DNA of 64,000 bases from Pseudomonas sp. TH43 (GCF_016650635.1 NZ_JAEKFI010000002.1:186001-250000); one strand, 5' to 3'; shown: positions 36,676 to 47,290, counted from the stretch's first letter. Notes: generated by a model from the letters alone, not told the origin. Program-made: numbers and translations.

Positions 36676-36963
36676 TTATTTGCACTTGGCCAATACCACC
36701 TGACACGTGTTGGGCGTGCCCCCGGAGCGCCCGGCGTAACGGATGCAGTTGTTCAGTGACTTCTGCCGCGCAATGCTCAGACTGGAACCCCAGGCGAGGC
36801 CGCCCTCGCCCACCGTTGGCAACGCCTTGGCGTAGCAGCTGTCGCCGACGCCTGAGGGCGGATAATGTTTGCGGCTGGAGCAACCCGCGGTCAGGGTCAC
36901 GCTGAGGGCTGCCAGGGTTAACGCAAGCCATGGCGAGCATCGGTGTTGCAGTGTGCCGATCAT
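36676..36963 (-). CDS. Small predicted lipoprotein
   Basis: A 95-residue protein with a lipoprotein signal ending at LTAGC-SSRKH (cysteine near residue 28). The short mature region has four cysteines (GDSCYAKAL, NNCIRYAG, NTCQVVLAKCK). Family unknown. AGGTG lies about 9 bp before the ATG. It is 182 bp upstream of the other lipoprotein on the same strand; the two may be co-transcribed, but the gap leaves that open. Confidence 0.72.
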   Translation of the reverse strand: MIGTLQHRCSPWLALTLAALSVTLTAGCSSRKHYPPSGVGDSCYAKALPTVGEGGLAWGSSLSIARQKSLNNCIRYAGRSGGTPNTCQVVLAKCK

Positions 36964-37115
36964 CGCGTTTCACCTGGGGCTTGAGGGTTTTGACCTGTGG
37001 AGTCTAGCCGCTTGGGCTTGGCTATCTGCACAAATCTTCTAAACGCCGGCGCCATTGCGCGGTATTTTAGCGGGCCGTACCGTTCAACGTTTCACCCTGA
37101 TTTCTGGAGCTTTCC

Positions 37116-37952
37116 GTGGATAAACGCAACTGGATCGAGCTGTCCCAGGATGTCGATACCGGGATTGAATCGATTCGCGCGCATTTTCAGGGGCATGCCT
37201 ACGACCCGCATTGGCATGACAGCTTTCTCGTGGGCGTCACCGAGCAAGGCGTGCAGCAGTTCAATTGTCGCCGTGTGCGCCATCGCAGCACGCCGGGCAA
37301 TGTCTTTCTGCTGGAACCGGGGGAGATCCACGATGGGCATGCGCCGACCGAGGACGGCTTTACTTATTCGATGCTCTACCTCGATCCGCACTGGCTGGAG
37401 CGCGAACTGCATGCGCTGTTCGAGGATGCACCGGCCGACAGCCAGCCCGGTTTTGCCGATACGCTGAGTCAGGATCCTCACCTTTCCACGGCCATTGCTC
37501 AAGCCTTCCACGCCTTGCATGACGGCGATTTACGCATCGTCCGTCAGACCGCCATCGACGGCCTGCTGGGCGCGCTCACCCGCCATCTCGATTGGCGCAA
37601 ACGTCAGGATTTCGATCCGCGCCTACCCTTGATCGCTCAGGTTGCGCGCGATTATCTGCACGCGCACGCCTACGAGGACATTGGTCTGGATGACCTGGCA
37701 CGGGTTTGCGGGGTGGATCGTTTTCGATTGACCCGCGCCTTCAAGGCAGCCTTTGGCCTGGCGCCGCATGCTTACCTGATCCAGTTGCGCCTGGCCAAGG
37801 CCCGGCAGTTGCTCGCGCGCGGGGATTCACCGGCGCAGGTTGCCAGCGTGCTCGGCTTTGCCGATCAGAGTCACTTGGGGCGCTGGTTTCGACGTGCTTA
37901 TCAACTGACCCCGGCGGACTACCGCAAGCGCTGCTCAAACCTTCCAGACTGA
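37116..37952 (+). CDS. AraC-family regulator with N-terminal cupin
   Basis: A 278-residue AraC regulator. The N-terminal AraC-type cupin has HWHDSFLVGV and GNVFLLEPGEIHDG (residues about 30-75). The C-terminal DNA-binding domain (about 180-275) has LDDLARVCGVDRFRLTRAFK and ASVLGFADQSHLGRWFRRAY, then LTPADYR. The start is GTG 37116 with GGAGC upstream. It lies 56 bp before a LysE-family exporter gene on the same strand, the common pairing in which the regulator controls export of an amino acid or similar compound. Confidence 0.87.
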   Translation: MDKRNWIELSQDVDTGIESIRAHFQGHAYDPHWHDSFLVGVTEQGVQQFNCRRVRHRSTPGNVFLLEPGEIHDGHAPTEDGFTYSMLYLDPHWLERELHALFEDAPADSQPGFADTLSQDPHLSTAIAQAFHALHDGDLRIVRQTAIDGLLGALTRHLDWRKRQDFDPRLPLIAQVARDYLHAHAYEDIGLDDLARVCGVDRFRLTRAFKAAFGLAPHAYLIQLRLAKARQLLARGDSPAQVASVLGFADQSHLGRWFRRAYQLTPADYRKRCSNLPD

Positions 37953-38008
37953 TGCGCCGCGACTGACGATCATGGCTCCCTGTTTCTGACTTTCAGGGAA
38001 TCTGCATC

Positions 38009-38605
38009 ATGGCCTCGTTACTGCCCTTTCTGTTGTTTGCTTTCGTTGCGTCGATCACACCGGGGCCGACCAACATTCTGGTGTTGAGCCACAGTTCGCG
38101 CCAAGGATTGCTCGCCACGCTGCCGATCATTTTTGCTGCCTGCGCGGCGGCGGCACTGATTGTCCTGGTGGTTGGGCTCGGTGCCGGCGAGACGCTGCTG
38201 CGGTTTCCGCGCGTACAGCAAGCCATGGCTTGGGGCGGTGTGCTCTGGTTGAGTTGGCTGGCCTGGCAGATCTTCCGCAGTGCACCGCCTTCGCTGGACC
38301 CTGCGCTTGCGCAAGATCAAGGCATCAGCGTGATGGGCGCTGCGCTTTTGCAATTGGTCAATCCCAAGGTGTGGCTGATGGCTGTGGCCGTGGTCAGCGT
38401 GTTTGTCGGCGGCGGTGACAAGACGCTGCGGCTGCTGGTGTTGTCGCTGGCCTTTCTGTTGGTGTCGCTGCCGTGCATGACGTTCTGGGCGCTGCTGGGT
38501 GTTGGCAGTGCGCGGCTGTTCGGCACACCGCAGGCGTTCAAGCGGATGAATGCAGGGCTGGCGCTGTTACTGCTGCTGTCGGCATGGCTCACCGTCCTCG
38601 CCTGA
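38009..38605 (+). CDS. LysE-family exporter
   Basis: A 198-residue inner-membrane protein with about six helices. The family motif is ASITPGPTNILVLSHSSRQG near the N-terminus, corresponding to the conserved P-G-P segment of LysE/RhtB exporters, followed by QLVNPKVWLMAVAVV. These proteins export amino acids or related metabolites. It likely forms an operon with the AraC regulator upstream. A half-REP (GCGGCAGCTCCTACAGG, near 38615-38631) follows the stop. Confidence 0.87.
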   Translation: MASLLPFLLFAFVASITPGPTNILVLSHSSRQGLLATLPIIFAACAAAALIVLVVGLGAGETLLRFPRVQQAMAWGGVLWLSWLAWQIFRSAPPSLDPALAQDQGISVMGAALLQLVNPKVWLMAVAVVSVFVGGGDKTLRLLVLSLAFLLVSLPCMTFWALLGVGSARLFGTPQAFKRMNAGLALLLLLSAWLTVLA

Positions 38606-38749
38606 AATCCCGACTGCGGCAGCTCCTACAGGGGTGTTCCAGTGGTTTCAATCACCCTCACAACCGCGATCCCGATAGCTGGTTTCGTCGAACTCGGGAA
38701 AGTCGCGCTTCATCGATTCAATATTTTTTCTCGCCTACATAGGAGGCCA

Positions 38750-39520
38750 TCAGTGCCCCGTGGCCTGACGGTATTGGCGTGGGGTGAACCCGGTCGAGGC
38801 CTTGAACTGGCGGGTGAAAGCGCTGTGATCGGTGTAGCCGCATTGCAGTGCCACGTCGGTGATCGGCAGGTCGGTGTGCAGCAATCGATGGGCGTGTTCC
38901 AGGCGCACTTTCTGGATCATTTGCCGGGGCGTCAGGTGGAACACCCGTTTGCAGTAGCGCTCAAGTTGCGCGACGGAAATGCCAGCGATGCGGGTCAGTT
39001 CACCGAGCGTGACACGACGATTGAAGTGGGCCCGAATATGCTCGTCGACAGCGGCCAGCCGCTCAAACGCCGGATGAGTTTCACTGGCTGATTGCAGGTC
39101 GACCGAGATGCCCGCCAAACCGATGATTTCACCGTCGCGGTTGTACAACGGCTGTTTGTGGGTCAGGCACCAGCCCGGTTCGCGACTGCCGTACAGATGC
39201 AGTTCGAGCTGATCCTCCAGCACAAACCCCTCTTCCAGCACTTTGCGATCCTGCTCGGTGTAGCCCGGCCCCAACTGCGCTGGGAACACTTGCGCGCTGG
39301 TTTTGCCGAGCAGCGGGCGCAAATCCTTCAAGCCACAACGCTGCACCAGTGTGCGGTTGGCCAGCACATATCGGGCCTGCATATCCTTGATGAATATCGC
39401 TGCATTGGGGATCACGTCGAGCATCGGCAACAGCAGCGCGGCGCCGGCCACCAGCGCTTCGAGGGTCTGCGGACGATTGCCGTCAGTGCCTTGGGACAGA
39501 ATCGAAAACGCGCCCTGCAT
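38750..39520 (-). CDS. PAS-AraC regulator, probable regulator of hydroxyproline genes
   Basis: A 256-residue protein with an N-terminal PAS domain (about 30-145; VIPNAAIFIKDMQARYVLAN across the start, then LYNRDGEIIGLAGISVD) and a C-terminal AraC DNA-binding domain (about 155-256; LTRIAGISVAQLERYCKRVF and CGYTDHSAFTRQFKASTGF). ATG 39520 has GGAGAG 8 bp upstream. It diverges from the permease that heads the hydroxyproline operon, leaving a 233-bp control region. AraC-type LhpR plays this role in P. aeruginosa; assignment here is by position. Confidence 0.82.
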   Translation of the reverse strand: MQGAFSILSQGTDGNRPQTLEALVAGAALLLPMLDVIPNAAIFIKDMQARYVLANRTLVQRCGLKDLRPLLGKTSAQVFPAQLGPGYTEQDRKVLEEGFVLEDQLELHLYGSREPGWCLTHKQPLYNRDGEIIGLAGISVDLQSASETHPAFERLAAVDEHIRAHFNRRVTLGELTRIAGISVAQLERYCKRVFHLTPRQMIQKVRLEHAHRLLHTDLPITDVALQCGYTDHSAFTRQFKASTGFTPRQYRQATGH

Positions 39521-39753
39521 CAAAGATCTCTCCCCTGTAATTGGTCAAGCCAGGTGCCCGCCCGCGCGGCATTCGCCAGCAGATTGCAACATCGTCGAAG
39601 GCGTGTCGAGGGCCGCGTTTGTTCTAGGCAATTGTGCTGATTTCGTCATCGATCTCGCGGCAAAACATCAATCGCAGCCCTCTCGATCAGTTCAAAGTCT
39701 GGCCCCAGTGACACCACAACTGCCTATCCAATAACTCACAAGAAGGCGATGCC

Positions 39754-41379
39754 ATGTCAGGCCAAGGCAAGTTCAAAAAACAGCTTTCACTGATCGACCT
39801 CACATTTATCGGACTGGGTGCCATCTTCGGCTCCGGCTGGTTGTTCGCGGCCAGTCATGTGTCCGCCATCGCCGGGCCGGCAGGGATTTTTTCCTGGCTG
39901 CTGGGTGGCTTCGCGGTGTTGTTGCTGGGCATCGTTTACTGCGAATTGGGCGCGGCATTACCACGTGCCGGCGGCGTGGTGCGCTATCCGGTTTACTCCC
40001 ATGGGCCGCTGCTCGGTTACCTGATGGGCTTCATCACACTGATCGCGTTTTCCAGTCTGGTGGCGATCGAAGTGGTTGCCTCGCGCCAATACGCAGCGGC
40101 GTGGTTCCCCGGCCTGACCAAGGCCGGCAGCGGCGACCCGACCCTCCTCGGCTGGCTGTTGCAGTTCGGCCTGCTCTGTGTGTTTTTCCTGCTCAACTAC
40201 CGCAGCGTGAAAACCTTCGCCAAGGCCAACAACCTGGTGAGTGTTTTCAAGTTCATCGTGCCGCTGCTGGTGATTGGCGTGCTGTTTACCTTCTTCAAAC
40301 CGGAAAACTTCCAGGTACAGGGTTTTGCGCCGTTCGGCCTCTCCGGTGTGGAGATGGCGGTGTCGGCGGGCGGCGTCATCTTCGCTTATCTGGGGCTGAC
40401 GCCGATCATCTCCGTGGCCAGTGAAGTGAAGAATCCGCAGCGCACCATTCCCATTGCGCTGATCCTCTCGGTGCTGTTGTCCACACTGATCTACGTACTG
40501 CTGCAAATGGCTTTCCTCGGCAGCATCCCGACGGAAATGCTCGCCAACGGCTGGGCCGGTATCAGCAAGGAATTTGCCCTGCCATACCGCGACATCGCAC
40601 TGGCGCTGGGCGTCGGTTGGCTGGCCTATCTGGTGGTGGCCGACGCGGTGATCTCACCAAGCGGCTGCGGCAACATCTACATGAACGCGACCCCGCGGGT
40701 GATTTACGGTTGGGCGCAAACCGGCACGTTTTTCAAGGTGTTCACCCGCATCGACGAGAAGTCCGGCATTCCGCGTCCGGCGCTGTGGCTGACCTTCGCC
40801 CTGTCGGTGTTCTGGACCCTGCCCTTCCCGTCGTGGGAGGCGCTGATCAACGTGGTCTCCGCCGCGCTGGTATTGAGCTACGCCGTGGCCCCGGTGTCGG
40901 TGGCTGCGTTGCGCCGCAATGCGCCGGACATGCCGCGGCCGTTTCGGGTCAAGTGCATGGGCGTGCTCGGGCCGGTGTCGTTCATCATCGCCGCGTTGAT
41001 CGTCTACTGGTCGGGCTGGAGCACGGTGTCCTGGCTGCTTGGCCTGCAAATCCTGATGTTCGTGGTGTATCTGCTGTGTGGCCGCTGGGTGCCGACCGCG
41101 CACCTCAATCTGGCCAGCCAGGTGCGCTCGTCAGCGTGGTTGATCGCCTTCTACGCGGTGACCATCGTGCTGTCGAAACTCGGCACCTTTGGTGGTCTGG
41201 GCATTCTCACCCACCCGTTCGACACCCTCGTCGTGGCGGCTTTCGCGACCGGTATCTATTACTGGGGGGCGGCGACCGGCGTGCCGGCGCACCTGCTGCG
41301 CCTTGAGGACGACGATGAAGAAAGCGAAGTCGCCTCCCCCGCCATCAACGTGACGGCGCGCCCTGCCGGCGCCTACTGA
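39754..41379 (+). CDS. APC-superfamily amino acid permease (probable hydroxyproline uptake)
   Basis: A 541-residue permease with about 12 helices. The first helix reads [20 protein letters not shown], the G-S/A-G-W variant of the APC substrate-binding turn; [12 protein letters not shown] is the conserved loop after helix 6. A 30-residue acidic tail ([10 protein letters not shown]) ends the protein. It begins the five-gene hydroxyproline catabolic operon, so uptake of hydroxyproline is the simplest role; the sequence alone does not prove the substrate. The next start lies 22 bp downstream. Confidence 0.85.
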   Translation: MSGQGKFKKQLSLIDLTFIGLGAIFGSGWLFAASHVSAIAGPAGIFSWLLGGFAVLLLGIVYCELGAALPRAGGVVRYPVYSHGPLLGYLMGFITLIAFSSLVAIEVVASRQYAAAWFPGLTKAGSGDPTLLGWLLQFGLLCVFFLLNYRSVKTFAKANNLVSVFKFIVPLLVIGVLFTFFKPENFQVQGFAPFGLSGVEMAVSAGGVIFAYLGLTPIISVASEVKNPQRTIPIALILSVLLSTLIYVLLQMAFLGSIPTEMLANGWAGISKEFALPYRDIALALGVGWLAYLVVADAVISPSGCGNIYMNATPRVIYGWAQTGTFFKVFTRIDEKSGIPRPALWLTFALSVFWTLPFPSWEALINVVSAALVLSYAVAPVSVAALRRNAPDMPRPFRVKCMGVLGPVSFIIAALIVYWSGWSTVSWLLGLQILMFVVYLLCGRWVPTAHLNLASQVRSSAWLIAFYAVTIVLSKLGTFGGLGILTHPFDTLVVAAFATGIYYWGAATGVPAHLLRLEDDDEESEVASPAINVTARPAGAY

Positions 41380-41401
41380 AATGACCCAACGGGACTTATT
41401 C

Positions 41402-42328
41402 ATGAAACGAGTACACGTCATTGATTCCCACACCGGCGGCGAACCGACGCGCCTGGTAATGAACGGCTTCCCGTCACTGTCCGGCCGGACCATCGCCGAG
41501 CAACGCGATGCCTTGCGCACTGAGCACGATGCATGGCGCCGCGCCTGCCTGCTGGAGCCGCGTGGCAACGACGTGCTGGTCGGCGCGCTGTATTGCCAGC
41601 CGGTCTCGCCCGATGCCACGTGCGGGGTGATTTTCTTCAACAACGCCGGTTATCTGGGCATGTGCGGCCACGGCACCATTGGTTTGATCAACTCATTGCA
41701 GTACCTCGGCCAGATTGCGCCGGGCGAGCACAAGATCGACACGCCGGTCGGCACGGTCAGCGCCACCCTGCATGACGACGGTAGCGTCACGCTGGGCAAC
41801 GTGCCCGCCTACCGCCACCGCAAACAGGTAGCGGTGGATGTGCCGGGATTCGGCCGTGTGTTCGGTGATATCGCCTATGGCGGCAACTGGTTTTTCCTCG
41901 TCTCCGAGCACGGCCAGACGCTGAGCTTGGACAACGTCGAGCACCTCACGGCGTACACCTGGGCGATGCTCAAAGCTCTCGAAGATCAGGGCATTTGCGG
42001 CGAAGACGGCGCGGTGATCGACCACATCGAACTGTTCGCCGACGACGCCCATGCCGACAGCCGCAACTTCGTCATGTGCCCCGGCAAGGCCTACGACCGC
42101 TCGCCTTGCGGCACCGGCACCAGCGCCAAACTCGCCTGCCTGGCCGCCGACGACAAGCTGCAACCCGGCGAGCGCTGGGTGCAGGCGAGCATCACCGGCA
42201 GCCAGTTCGAAGGTCGCTTCGAATGGGAGGGCGAACGCATTCGTCCCTACATCACCGGCCGCGCCTACATGACCGCCGACAGCACCTTGCTGATCGACGA
42301 AACAGACCCGTTTGCGTGGGGCATCTGA
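41402..42328 (+). CDS. lhpA: 4-hydroxyproline 2-epimerase
   Basis: A 308-residue proline-racemase-family enzyme converting trans-4-hydroxy-L-proline to cis-4-hydroxy-D-proline by a two-base mechanism. Both catalytic cysteines are present at the expected numbers, C88 (MCGHGTIG) and C236 (SPCGTGTSA), which distinguishes it from the Cys/Thr dehydratase branch. ATG 41402 is chosen; an ATG seven codons upstream touches the permease stop and lacks a ribosome site. First enzyme of the pathway encoded by the following genes. Confidence 0.95.
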   Translation: MKRVHVIDSHTGGEPTRLVMNGFPSLSGRTIAEQRDALRTEHDAWRRACLLEPRGNDVLVGALYCQPVSPDATCGVIFFNNAGYLGMCGHGTIGLINSLQYLGQIAPGEHKIDTPVGTVSATLHDDGSVTLGNVPAYRHRKQVAVDVPGFGRVFGDIAYGGNWFFLVSEHGQTLSLDNVEHLTAYTWAMLKALEDQGICGEDGAVIDHIELFADDAHADSRNFVMCPGKAYDRSPCGTGTSAKLACLAADDKLQPGERWVQASITGSQFEGRFEWEGERIRPYITGRAYMTADSTLLIDETDPFAWGI

Positions 42329-42383
42329 GCCGCCGCGCAGCCGTTTCACCTCAATTTGAATGATGTGCCAAGGAGTTAAAACA

Positions 42384-43331
42384 ATGAGCGACAACATCTT
42401 CACTGGTTGCATGCCGGCCCTGATGACCCCGTGCACCGCCGAGCGCAAACCGGACTTCGATGCACTGGTGGCCAAGGGTCGCGAATTGATCGATATCGGC
42501 ATGAGCGCCGTGGTCTATTGCGGTTCCATGGGCGACTGGCCGTTGCTCACCGAAGCCGAACGTCAGGAGGGCGTAGCGCGCCTGGTCGCCGCCGGCATTC
42601 CAACGATTGTCGGTACCGGCGCGGTAAATACGCGTGAAGCGGTTGCTCATGCCGCGCACGCGGCGAAAGTCGGCGCGCAAGGCTTGATGGTGATTCCGCG
42701 TGTGCTGTCCCGAGGCGCTTCGGCTTCCGCGCAAAAAGCCCACTTTGCGGCGATTCTGCAAGCCGCACCGAACCTGCCGGCGGTGATCTACAACAGCCCC
42801 TACTACGGCTTCGCGACCCGCGCCGACCTGTTCTTCGAACTGCGCAGCGAGTACCCGAACCTGATCGGCTTCAAAGAATTTGGCGGTGGCGCCGACCTGC
42901 GCTACGCCGCCGAAAACATCACCTCCAAGGACGATGACGTGACGCTGATGGTCGGCGTCGACACGCAAGTGGTGCACGGTTTCGTCAACTGCAACGCCAC
43001 TGGCGCGATCACCGGCATTGGCAATGCCCTGCCGCGCGAAGTCCTGCAACTGGTGGCGCTGAGCAAGAAGGCGGCCCAGGGTGATGCGCAGGCCCGCCGT
43101 CAGGCGCGCGAGCTGGAATCAGCGTTGGCGGTGCTGTCGTCGTTCGATGAAGGCTGCGATCTGGTGCTGTATTACAAGCATTTGATGGTGCTCAACGGCG
43201 ACAAGGAATACACCCTGCACTTCAACGAGACCGATGCGTTGAGCGACTCGCAACGTCGTTATGCCGAGAAGCAGTATTCGCTGTTCCGTCACTGGTACGA
43301 GAACTGGTCGGCGGAGCAAAACTTCGCCTGA
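42384..43331 (+). CDS. DapA-family 1-pyrroline-4-hydroxy-2-carboxylate deaminase
   Basis: A 315-residue DHDPS/N-acetylneuraminate lyase superfamily protein. The Schiff-base lysine is K164 (GFKEFGG) and the conserved tyrosine is Y136 (VIYNSPYYG). In the hydroxyproline pathway this family member converts 1-pyrroline-4-hydroxy-2-carboxylate to 2-oxoglutarate semialdehyde with loss of ammonia (LhpC in P. aeruginosa). AAGGAG is 8 bp before ATG 42384. The context, between epimerase and semialdehyde dehydrogenase, supports this over true dihydrodipicolinate synthase. Confidence 0.92.
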   Translation: MSDNIFTGCMPALMTPCTAERKPDFDALVAKGRELIDIGMSAVVYCGSMGDWPLLTEAERQEGVARLVAAGIPTIVGTGAVNTREAVAHAAHAAKVGAQGLMVIPRVLSRGASASAQKAHFAAILQAAPNLPAVIYNSPYYGFATRADLFFELRSEYPNLIGFKEFGGGADLRYAAENITSKDDDVTLMVGVDTQVVHGFVNCNATGAITGIGNALPREVLQLVALSKKAAQGDAQARRQARELESALAVLSSFDEGCDLVLYYKHLMVLNGDKEYTLHFNETDALSDSQRRYAEKQYSLFRHWYENWSAEQNFA

Positions 43332-43403
43332 TCGCTTCAGCTCTCCCTGCCGTGAATTTCGCCGATTCACGGCAGGCACTACTTTCTTCATCAGGAATAC
43401 ACC

Positions 43404-44996
43404 ATGACTCTGACGGGCCACATGCTGATCGGGCAGAACTCTGTCGCAGGCAATCGCCAAGCCATTCGCGGGATCAACCCGGCCACGGATACCGCACTGG
43501 AACCGGCGTATGCCGGCGGAGCGGCCGAGCATGTCGACCAAGCCTGCGCGTTGGCCTGGACAGCGTTCGACGCTTATCGCGAGACAACCCTGAATGTCCG
43601 CGCTGAATTTCTTGAAAGCATTGCCGTGGAAATAGAAGCCCTCGGTGATGAGCTGATTGATCGTGCCATGGCCGAAACCGGTCTACCGCGCCCGCGTTTG
43701 CTGGGTGAAAGAGGTCGTACCTGCCAGCAATTGCGGATGTTTGCTCGCACCGTTCGGGCCGGAGAATGGCTGGACGTTCGCGTCGACGCTGCGCAACCGC
43801 AACGCCAGCCGATGCCGCGCTCGGATTTGCGTCAGCGCCAGATTGCGCTGGGGCCGGTGGTGGTGTTTGGCGCGAGCAATTTCCCGTTGGCGTTTTCCGT
43901 CGCGGGCGGTGACACCGCATCGGCACTGGCGGCCGGTTGCCCGGTGATCGTCAAGGCACACGGTGCGCATCCCGGCACCAGCGAACTGGTTGGCCGCGCA
44001 GTGGCTCGGGCGGTGAACACCTGTGGTTTGCCGGACGGTGTGTTTTCACTGTTGTACGGTTCCGGGCGCGAAGTGGGCATTGCGCTGGTCAGCGACCCAC
44101 GCATCAAAGCCGTCGGTTTTACCGGCTCGCGCAGCGGTGGTCTGGCGTTGATTGCAGCAGCGCAGGCACGGCCCGAGCCGATTCCGGTGTACGCGGAAAT
44201 GAGTTCGATCAATCCGGTGTTGCTGTTCCCCGCCGCACTGCGCAATCGTGGTCAAGCGTTGGCTGAAGGATTTGTCGCCTCGCTGACCCTCGGTGCCGGG
44301 CAGTTCTGCACCAATCCAGGTTTGCTGATCGCTCGCAAGGGGCCGGCGCTGGACACCTTTATCGCGGCAGTTGCCGAACGGGTTCTCGGCAGCCCGGTGC
44401 AGACTATGCTGACCCCGGGGATTTTCAACGCCTATGAATCGGCGGTGAATGCACTGGCAGAGAATCCTCGGGCGCAGATGGCTGCCAGCGGCCAGTTGGG
44501 TAGCGGCCCGAACCAATGTCAATCCCATGTATTCGTCACCGAAGCCGTCGATTTTCTTGCAGATCATCACCTGCAAGGCGAGGCGTTTGGCGCCACCTCG
44601 CTGGTCGTGCAATGCGCGAGTGACGAGGAGATCAGGCAAGTCACCGAACATCTGGAAGGCCAATTGACCGCCACCCTGCACCTTGACGATGAAGATCTTC
44701 AGCAAGCCCGAGCATTGCTGCCGATACTGGAACGCAAAGCCGGTCGCCTGTTGGTCAACGGCTGGCCGACTGGCGTGGAAGTCTGCGATGCCATGGTGCA
44801 CGGTGGGCCCTTCCCGGCAACTTCAGACTCGCGCACGACGTCGGTGGGCACCGCGGCAATCCTGCGTTTCCTGCGTCCGGTGTGCTATCAGGATTTCCCC
44901 GACAGTTTGTTGCCCAGCGCACTGAAACACAGCAACCCTTTGCACTTGAGTCGCCTGCTCGATGGGCACAGGGAAGCACTGAACAATGGTGAATAA
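43404..44996 (+). CDS. 2-oxoglutarate semialdehyde (2,5-dioxovalerate) dehydrogenase
   Basis: A 530-residue aldehyde dehydrogenase oxidising 2-oxoglutarate semialdehyde to 2-oxoglutarate, probably with NADP+. The catalytic pair is E265 (YAEMSSINP) and C302 ([10 protein letters not shown]), the motif form seen in this subfamily rather than the usual GQx[10 protein letters not shown] is the cofactor loop. It is the last oxidation of the hydroxyproline pathway. The stop overlaps the following gene by 11 bp. Confidence 0.92.
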   Translation: MTLTGHMLIGQNSVAGNRQAIRGINPATDTALEPAYAGGAAEHVDQACALAWTAFDAYRETTLNVRAEFLESIAVEIEALGDELIDRAMAETGLPRPRLLGERGRTCQQLRMFARTVRAGEWLDVRVDAAQPQRQPMPRSDLRQRQIALGPVVVFGASNFPLAFSVAGGDTASALAAGCPVIVKAHGAHPGTSELVGRAVARAVNTCGLPDGVFSLLYGSGREVGIALVSDPRIKAVGFTGSRSGGLALIAAAQARPEPIPVYAEMSSINPVLLFPAALRNRGQALAEGFVASLTLGAGQFCTNPGLLIARKGPALDTFIAAVAERVLGSPVQTMLTPGIFNAYESAVNALAENPRAQMAASGQLGSGPNQCQSHVFVTEAVDFLADHHLQGEAFGATSLVVQCASDEEIRQVTEHLEGQLTATLHLDDEDLQQARALLPILERKAGRLLVNGWPTGVEVCDAMVHGGPFPATSDSRTTSVGTAAILRFLRPVCYQDFPDSLLPSALKHSNPLHLSRLLDGHREALNNGE

Positions 44997-46251
44997 CGTC
45001 TCCTACGACATCGCGGTGGTCGGTGCCGGCATCATTGGCGTCGCCTGCGCACTGCGCCTCGCGCGCCAGGGTTTGCGCGTGGTCGTCATCGATCAACAAG
45101 CACCCGGCCACGGCGCCTCGTTCGGCAACGCCGGGCATCTGGCGACCGAACAGGTGTTCCCGATTGCCGATGCATCGATCCTCAAGCGCCTGCCGGCGAT
45201 GCTGCTCGACCCGATGGGCCCATTGCGACTGGACTGGAAATACCTGCCCCGCGCCCTGCCGTGGTTCACGCGGCTGCTGCTGAACCTACGGCCGGAGACG
45301 TTTCAGAGGACTGTTGCGGGGTTGCGCGCACTCAACGAAAGCAGCCTGGATGCTTGGCAGCGCTTGCTCGCGGACATCGCGCGGCCTGATCTGCTCAGGA
45401 TCGACGGTTCATTGCTGGTGTTCGAACGTCCCGAATCGCGTCAGGCCCTCGACGCATTGCAAGCTCGATTGCGTCAGCAGGAAGTGCCCGTCGATTACTG
45501 GCAGGCCAAGGCCATTCAGGAAACTGCGCCGCAACTCAGCGAGCAGATTCAGGGCGGTTTGTTCTTCCCGCGCACCGGCCACTTCATTGACCCGTATCGC
45601 GTGGTGTGTGAACTGGTCGAAGCGGCAAAGGCGAGCGGCGTGAGTTTCGTCCAACAGCAGGTCAAGGGCGGCCATGTGCAGGAGCACGGCGTTTCGCTGA
45701 TCACCGGCAACGGTGGCTTGTTGGCTAAACGCGTGCTGATTGCCTGTGGCGCCCACTCGGCAAAACTCACCGCCGCGCTGACCGGCAAGCAAGTCCCGCT
45801 GGACACCGAGCGCGGTTATCACCTGATGCTGCCTCAGGAACATGATCGCCTGCCCTTCCCTGTCACTTCGCTGGAACGCAAGTTCATCATGACGCCAATG
45901 TCCGAAGGCTTGCGGCTGGCGGGCACGGTCGAATTCGCCGGGCTGGAGAAACCACCGAGTATGGAGCGCGCGTGGCAGTTGCATCGGTTGAGTCAGGGCT
46001 TGTTTCGCCAGGATCTCAGCGCCGAAGCAGCGACACCGTGGATGGGCTTTCGCCCGTCGTTGCCGGACTCATTGCCGGTGATTGACCAAGTGTGTGGGGG
46101 CAAGGTGTTGCTTGCGTTTGGTCATCAGCATCTGGGGCTGACGCAGGCGGCGGTGACGGCGGAGATGGTGGCGGGGATGGTTTTTCCGACAGTAGAAAGC
46201 CGCAAAAGTGCTTTGCCGAGCATCGAGCGTTACAGGCTTGATCGCTTCTGA
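44986..46251 (+). CDS. FAD-dependent D-hydroxyproline dehydrogenase (DadA-like)
   Basis: A 421-residue DAO-fold flavoprotein. The FAD motif is [19 protein letters not shown] (residues 11-29), followed by [10 protein letters not shown] as in DadA; C-terminal [17 protein letters not shown] and [10 protein letters not shown] are typical of D-amino-acid dehydrogenases. In this operon it should oxidise cis-4-hydroxy-D-proline to 1-pyrroline-4-hydroxy-2-carboxylate. The ATG at 44986 overlaps the upstream dehydrogenase; a GTG one codon later is an alternative. A perfect long hairpin follows 5 bp after the stop. Confidence 0.91.
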   Translation: MVNNVSYDIAVVGAGIIGVACALRLARQGLRVVVIDQQAPGHGASFGNAGHLATEQVFPIADASILKRLPAMLLDPMGPLRLDWKYLPRALPWFTRLLLNLRPETFQRTVAGLRALNESSLDAWQRLLADIARPDLLRIDGSLLVFERPESRQALDALQARLRQQEVPVDYWQAKAIQETAPQLSEQIQGGLFFPRTGHFIDPYRVVCELVEAAKASGVSFVQQQVKGGHVQEHGVSLITGNGGLLAKRVLIACGAHSAKLTAALTGKQVPLDTERGYHLMLPQEHDRLPFPVTSLERKFIMTPMSEGLRLAGTVEFAGLEKPPSMERAWQLHRLSQGLFRQDLSAEAATPWMGFRPSLPDSLPVIDQVCGGKVLLAFGHQHLGLTQAAVTAEMVAGMVFPTVESRKSALPSIERYRLDRF

Positions 46252-46256
46252 TATCG

Positions 46257-46340
46257 CCCTGTAGGAGCTGCGGCACGCTGCGATCTTTTGATCCTGAAAT
46301 AAAGATCAAAAGATCGCAGCGTGCCGCAGCTCCTACAGGG
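46257..46340. repeat. REP doublet forming a perfect 37-bp hairpin
   Basis: The arms 46257-46293 and 46304-46340 are exact reverse complements (CCCTGTAGGAGCTGCGGCAC at the outer left), with a 10-nt loop CTGAAATAAA. It sits between the end of the hydroxyproline operon and the end of the convergent Gfo/Idh gene and probably serves as terminator for both. Confidence 0.92.
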
Positions 46341-46360
46341 TTATGTGCACGGCGTTGTGT

Positions 46361-47290
46361 TCAGGCGTCGAAGAACGGCTCGACCGCGACCCGACTGCCG
46401 ACAAAAAAACTATCCGCCACCAACCGCAGCGGCTGCAGATCCAGATCACTGGCTTTATCGCCAATCAACTGTTGATAGTGCCGATACACCGCCGCGTATT
46501 CACCCTCCTCCGACACCGCTTGGCGCACTCCATCAATACTCAACAGTGCCCCACCGTTATCCAGGCGCAGTAACCCTTCAGCACAGCGAACCTCGATGCT
46601 CCACAGCTCATCGTGCCCGTGATCAAAATCAAATTCCGCTCGCACATCGAGTTGGCGCGCATCTGACATTTTGATCGACGCGGCAATCGGCGATTGGCAG
46701 TTGCTCGGTACGCGCAACTCAGCCGATTCGACAAACAGCGGCAATGCCAGCAGATGGGTGACGATTGATAAGGCGTTGATGCCCGGATCGAATACGCCGA
46801 GGCCACCGGGTTGCCAGATCCACGTCTGGCCGGGGTGCCATTTGCGCACGTCTTCTTTCCAGTCGATCTGCACGCTTTGCAGGGTGCGGCTGGCCAGCCA
46901 GTCACGGGCGGCGGCAATGCCCGGTGCGTAGCGTGAGTGCCAGGCGAACAAGGCGCTGACGCCTTGCTCCGAGGCCTGATCCACCAGCGCCATGGCCTCA
47001 CCCAAGGTCGCGCACGGCGGCTTTTCGACCAGTACATGTTTGCCGGCGGCCAGCGCTTGTTGCACCAGTGCGAAGCGCCCCTGTGGCGGCGTGCAGAAGG
47101 CAATCGCATCAACCTGCGGGCCGTTTTCGAGCAACTCGCTCAGGGACTGAAAATTCTCTACACCGGGGCAAGGCTTGCCTTGGGTGGCGACAGACACCAA
47201 CTGGAATCCGGGATTGGCGTTGATCGCCGGGACGTGTTGATCCTGGGCGATTTTGCCGTAACCCACCAGACCGAGACGGATCGGTTGCAT
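46361..47290 (-). CDS. Gfo/Idh/MocA oxidoreductase, probable D-galactose 1-dehydrogenase
   Basis: A 309-residue dehydrogenase. The N-terminal Rossmann motif is LGLVGYGKIAQDQHVPAI (residues 6-23), and the conserved VLVEKPP segment follows with the catalytic lysine. Downstream GGLGVFDPGINAL holds the family histidine/aspartate region in a variant form. As I recall it, the sequence is strikingly like the characterised P. fluorescens D-galactose 1-dehydrogenase, which oxidises D-galactose to the lactone with NAD(P)+. ATG 47290 has AGGAG at 7 bp. It diverges from the zinc alcohol dehydrogenase gene; no other galactose genes are nearby. Confidence 0.8.
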   Translation of the reverse strand: MQPIRLGLVGYGKIAQDQHVPAINANPGFQLVSVATQGKPCPGVENFQSLSELLENGPQVDAIAFCTPPQGRFALVQQALAAGKHVLVEKPPCATLGEAMALVDQASEQGVSALFAWHSRYAPGIAAARDWLASRTLQSVQIDWKEDVRKWHPGQTWIWQPGGLGVFDPGINALSIVTHLLALPLFVESAELRVPSNCQSPIAASIKMSDARQLDVRAEFDFDHGHDELWSIEVRCAEGLLRLDNGGALLSIDGVRQAVSEEGEYAAVYRHYQQLIGDKASDLDLQPLRLVADSFFVGSRVAVEPFFDA

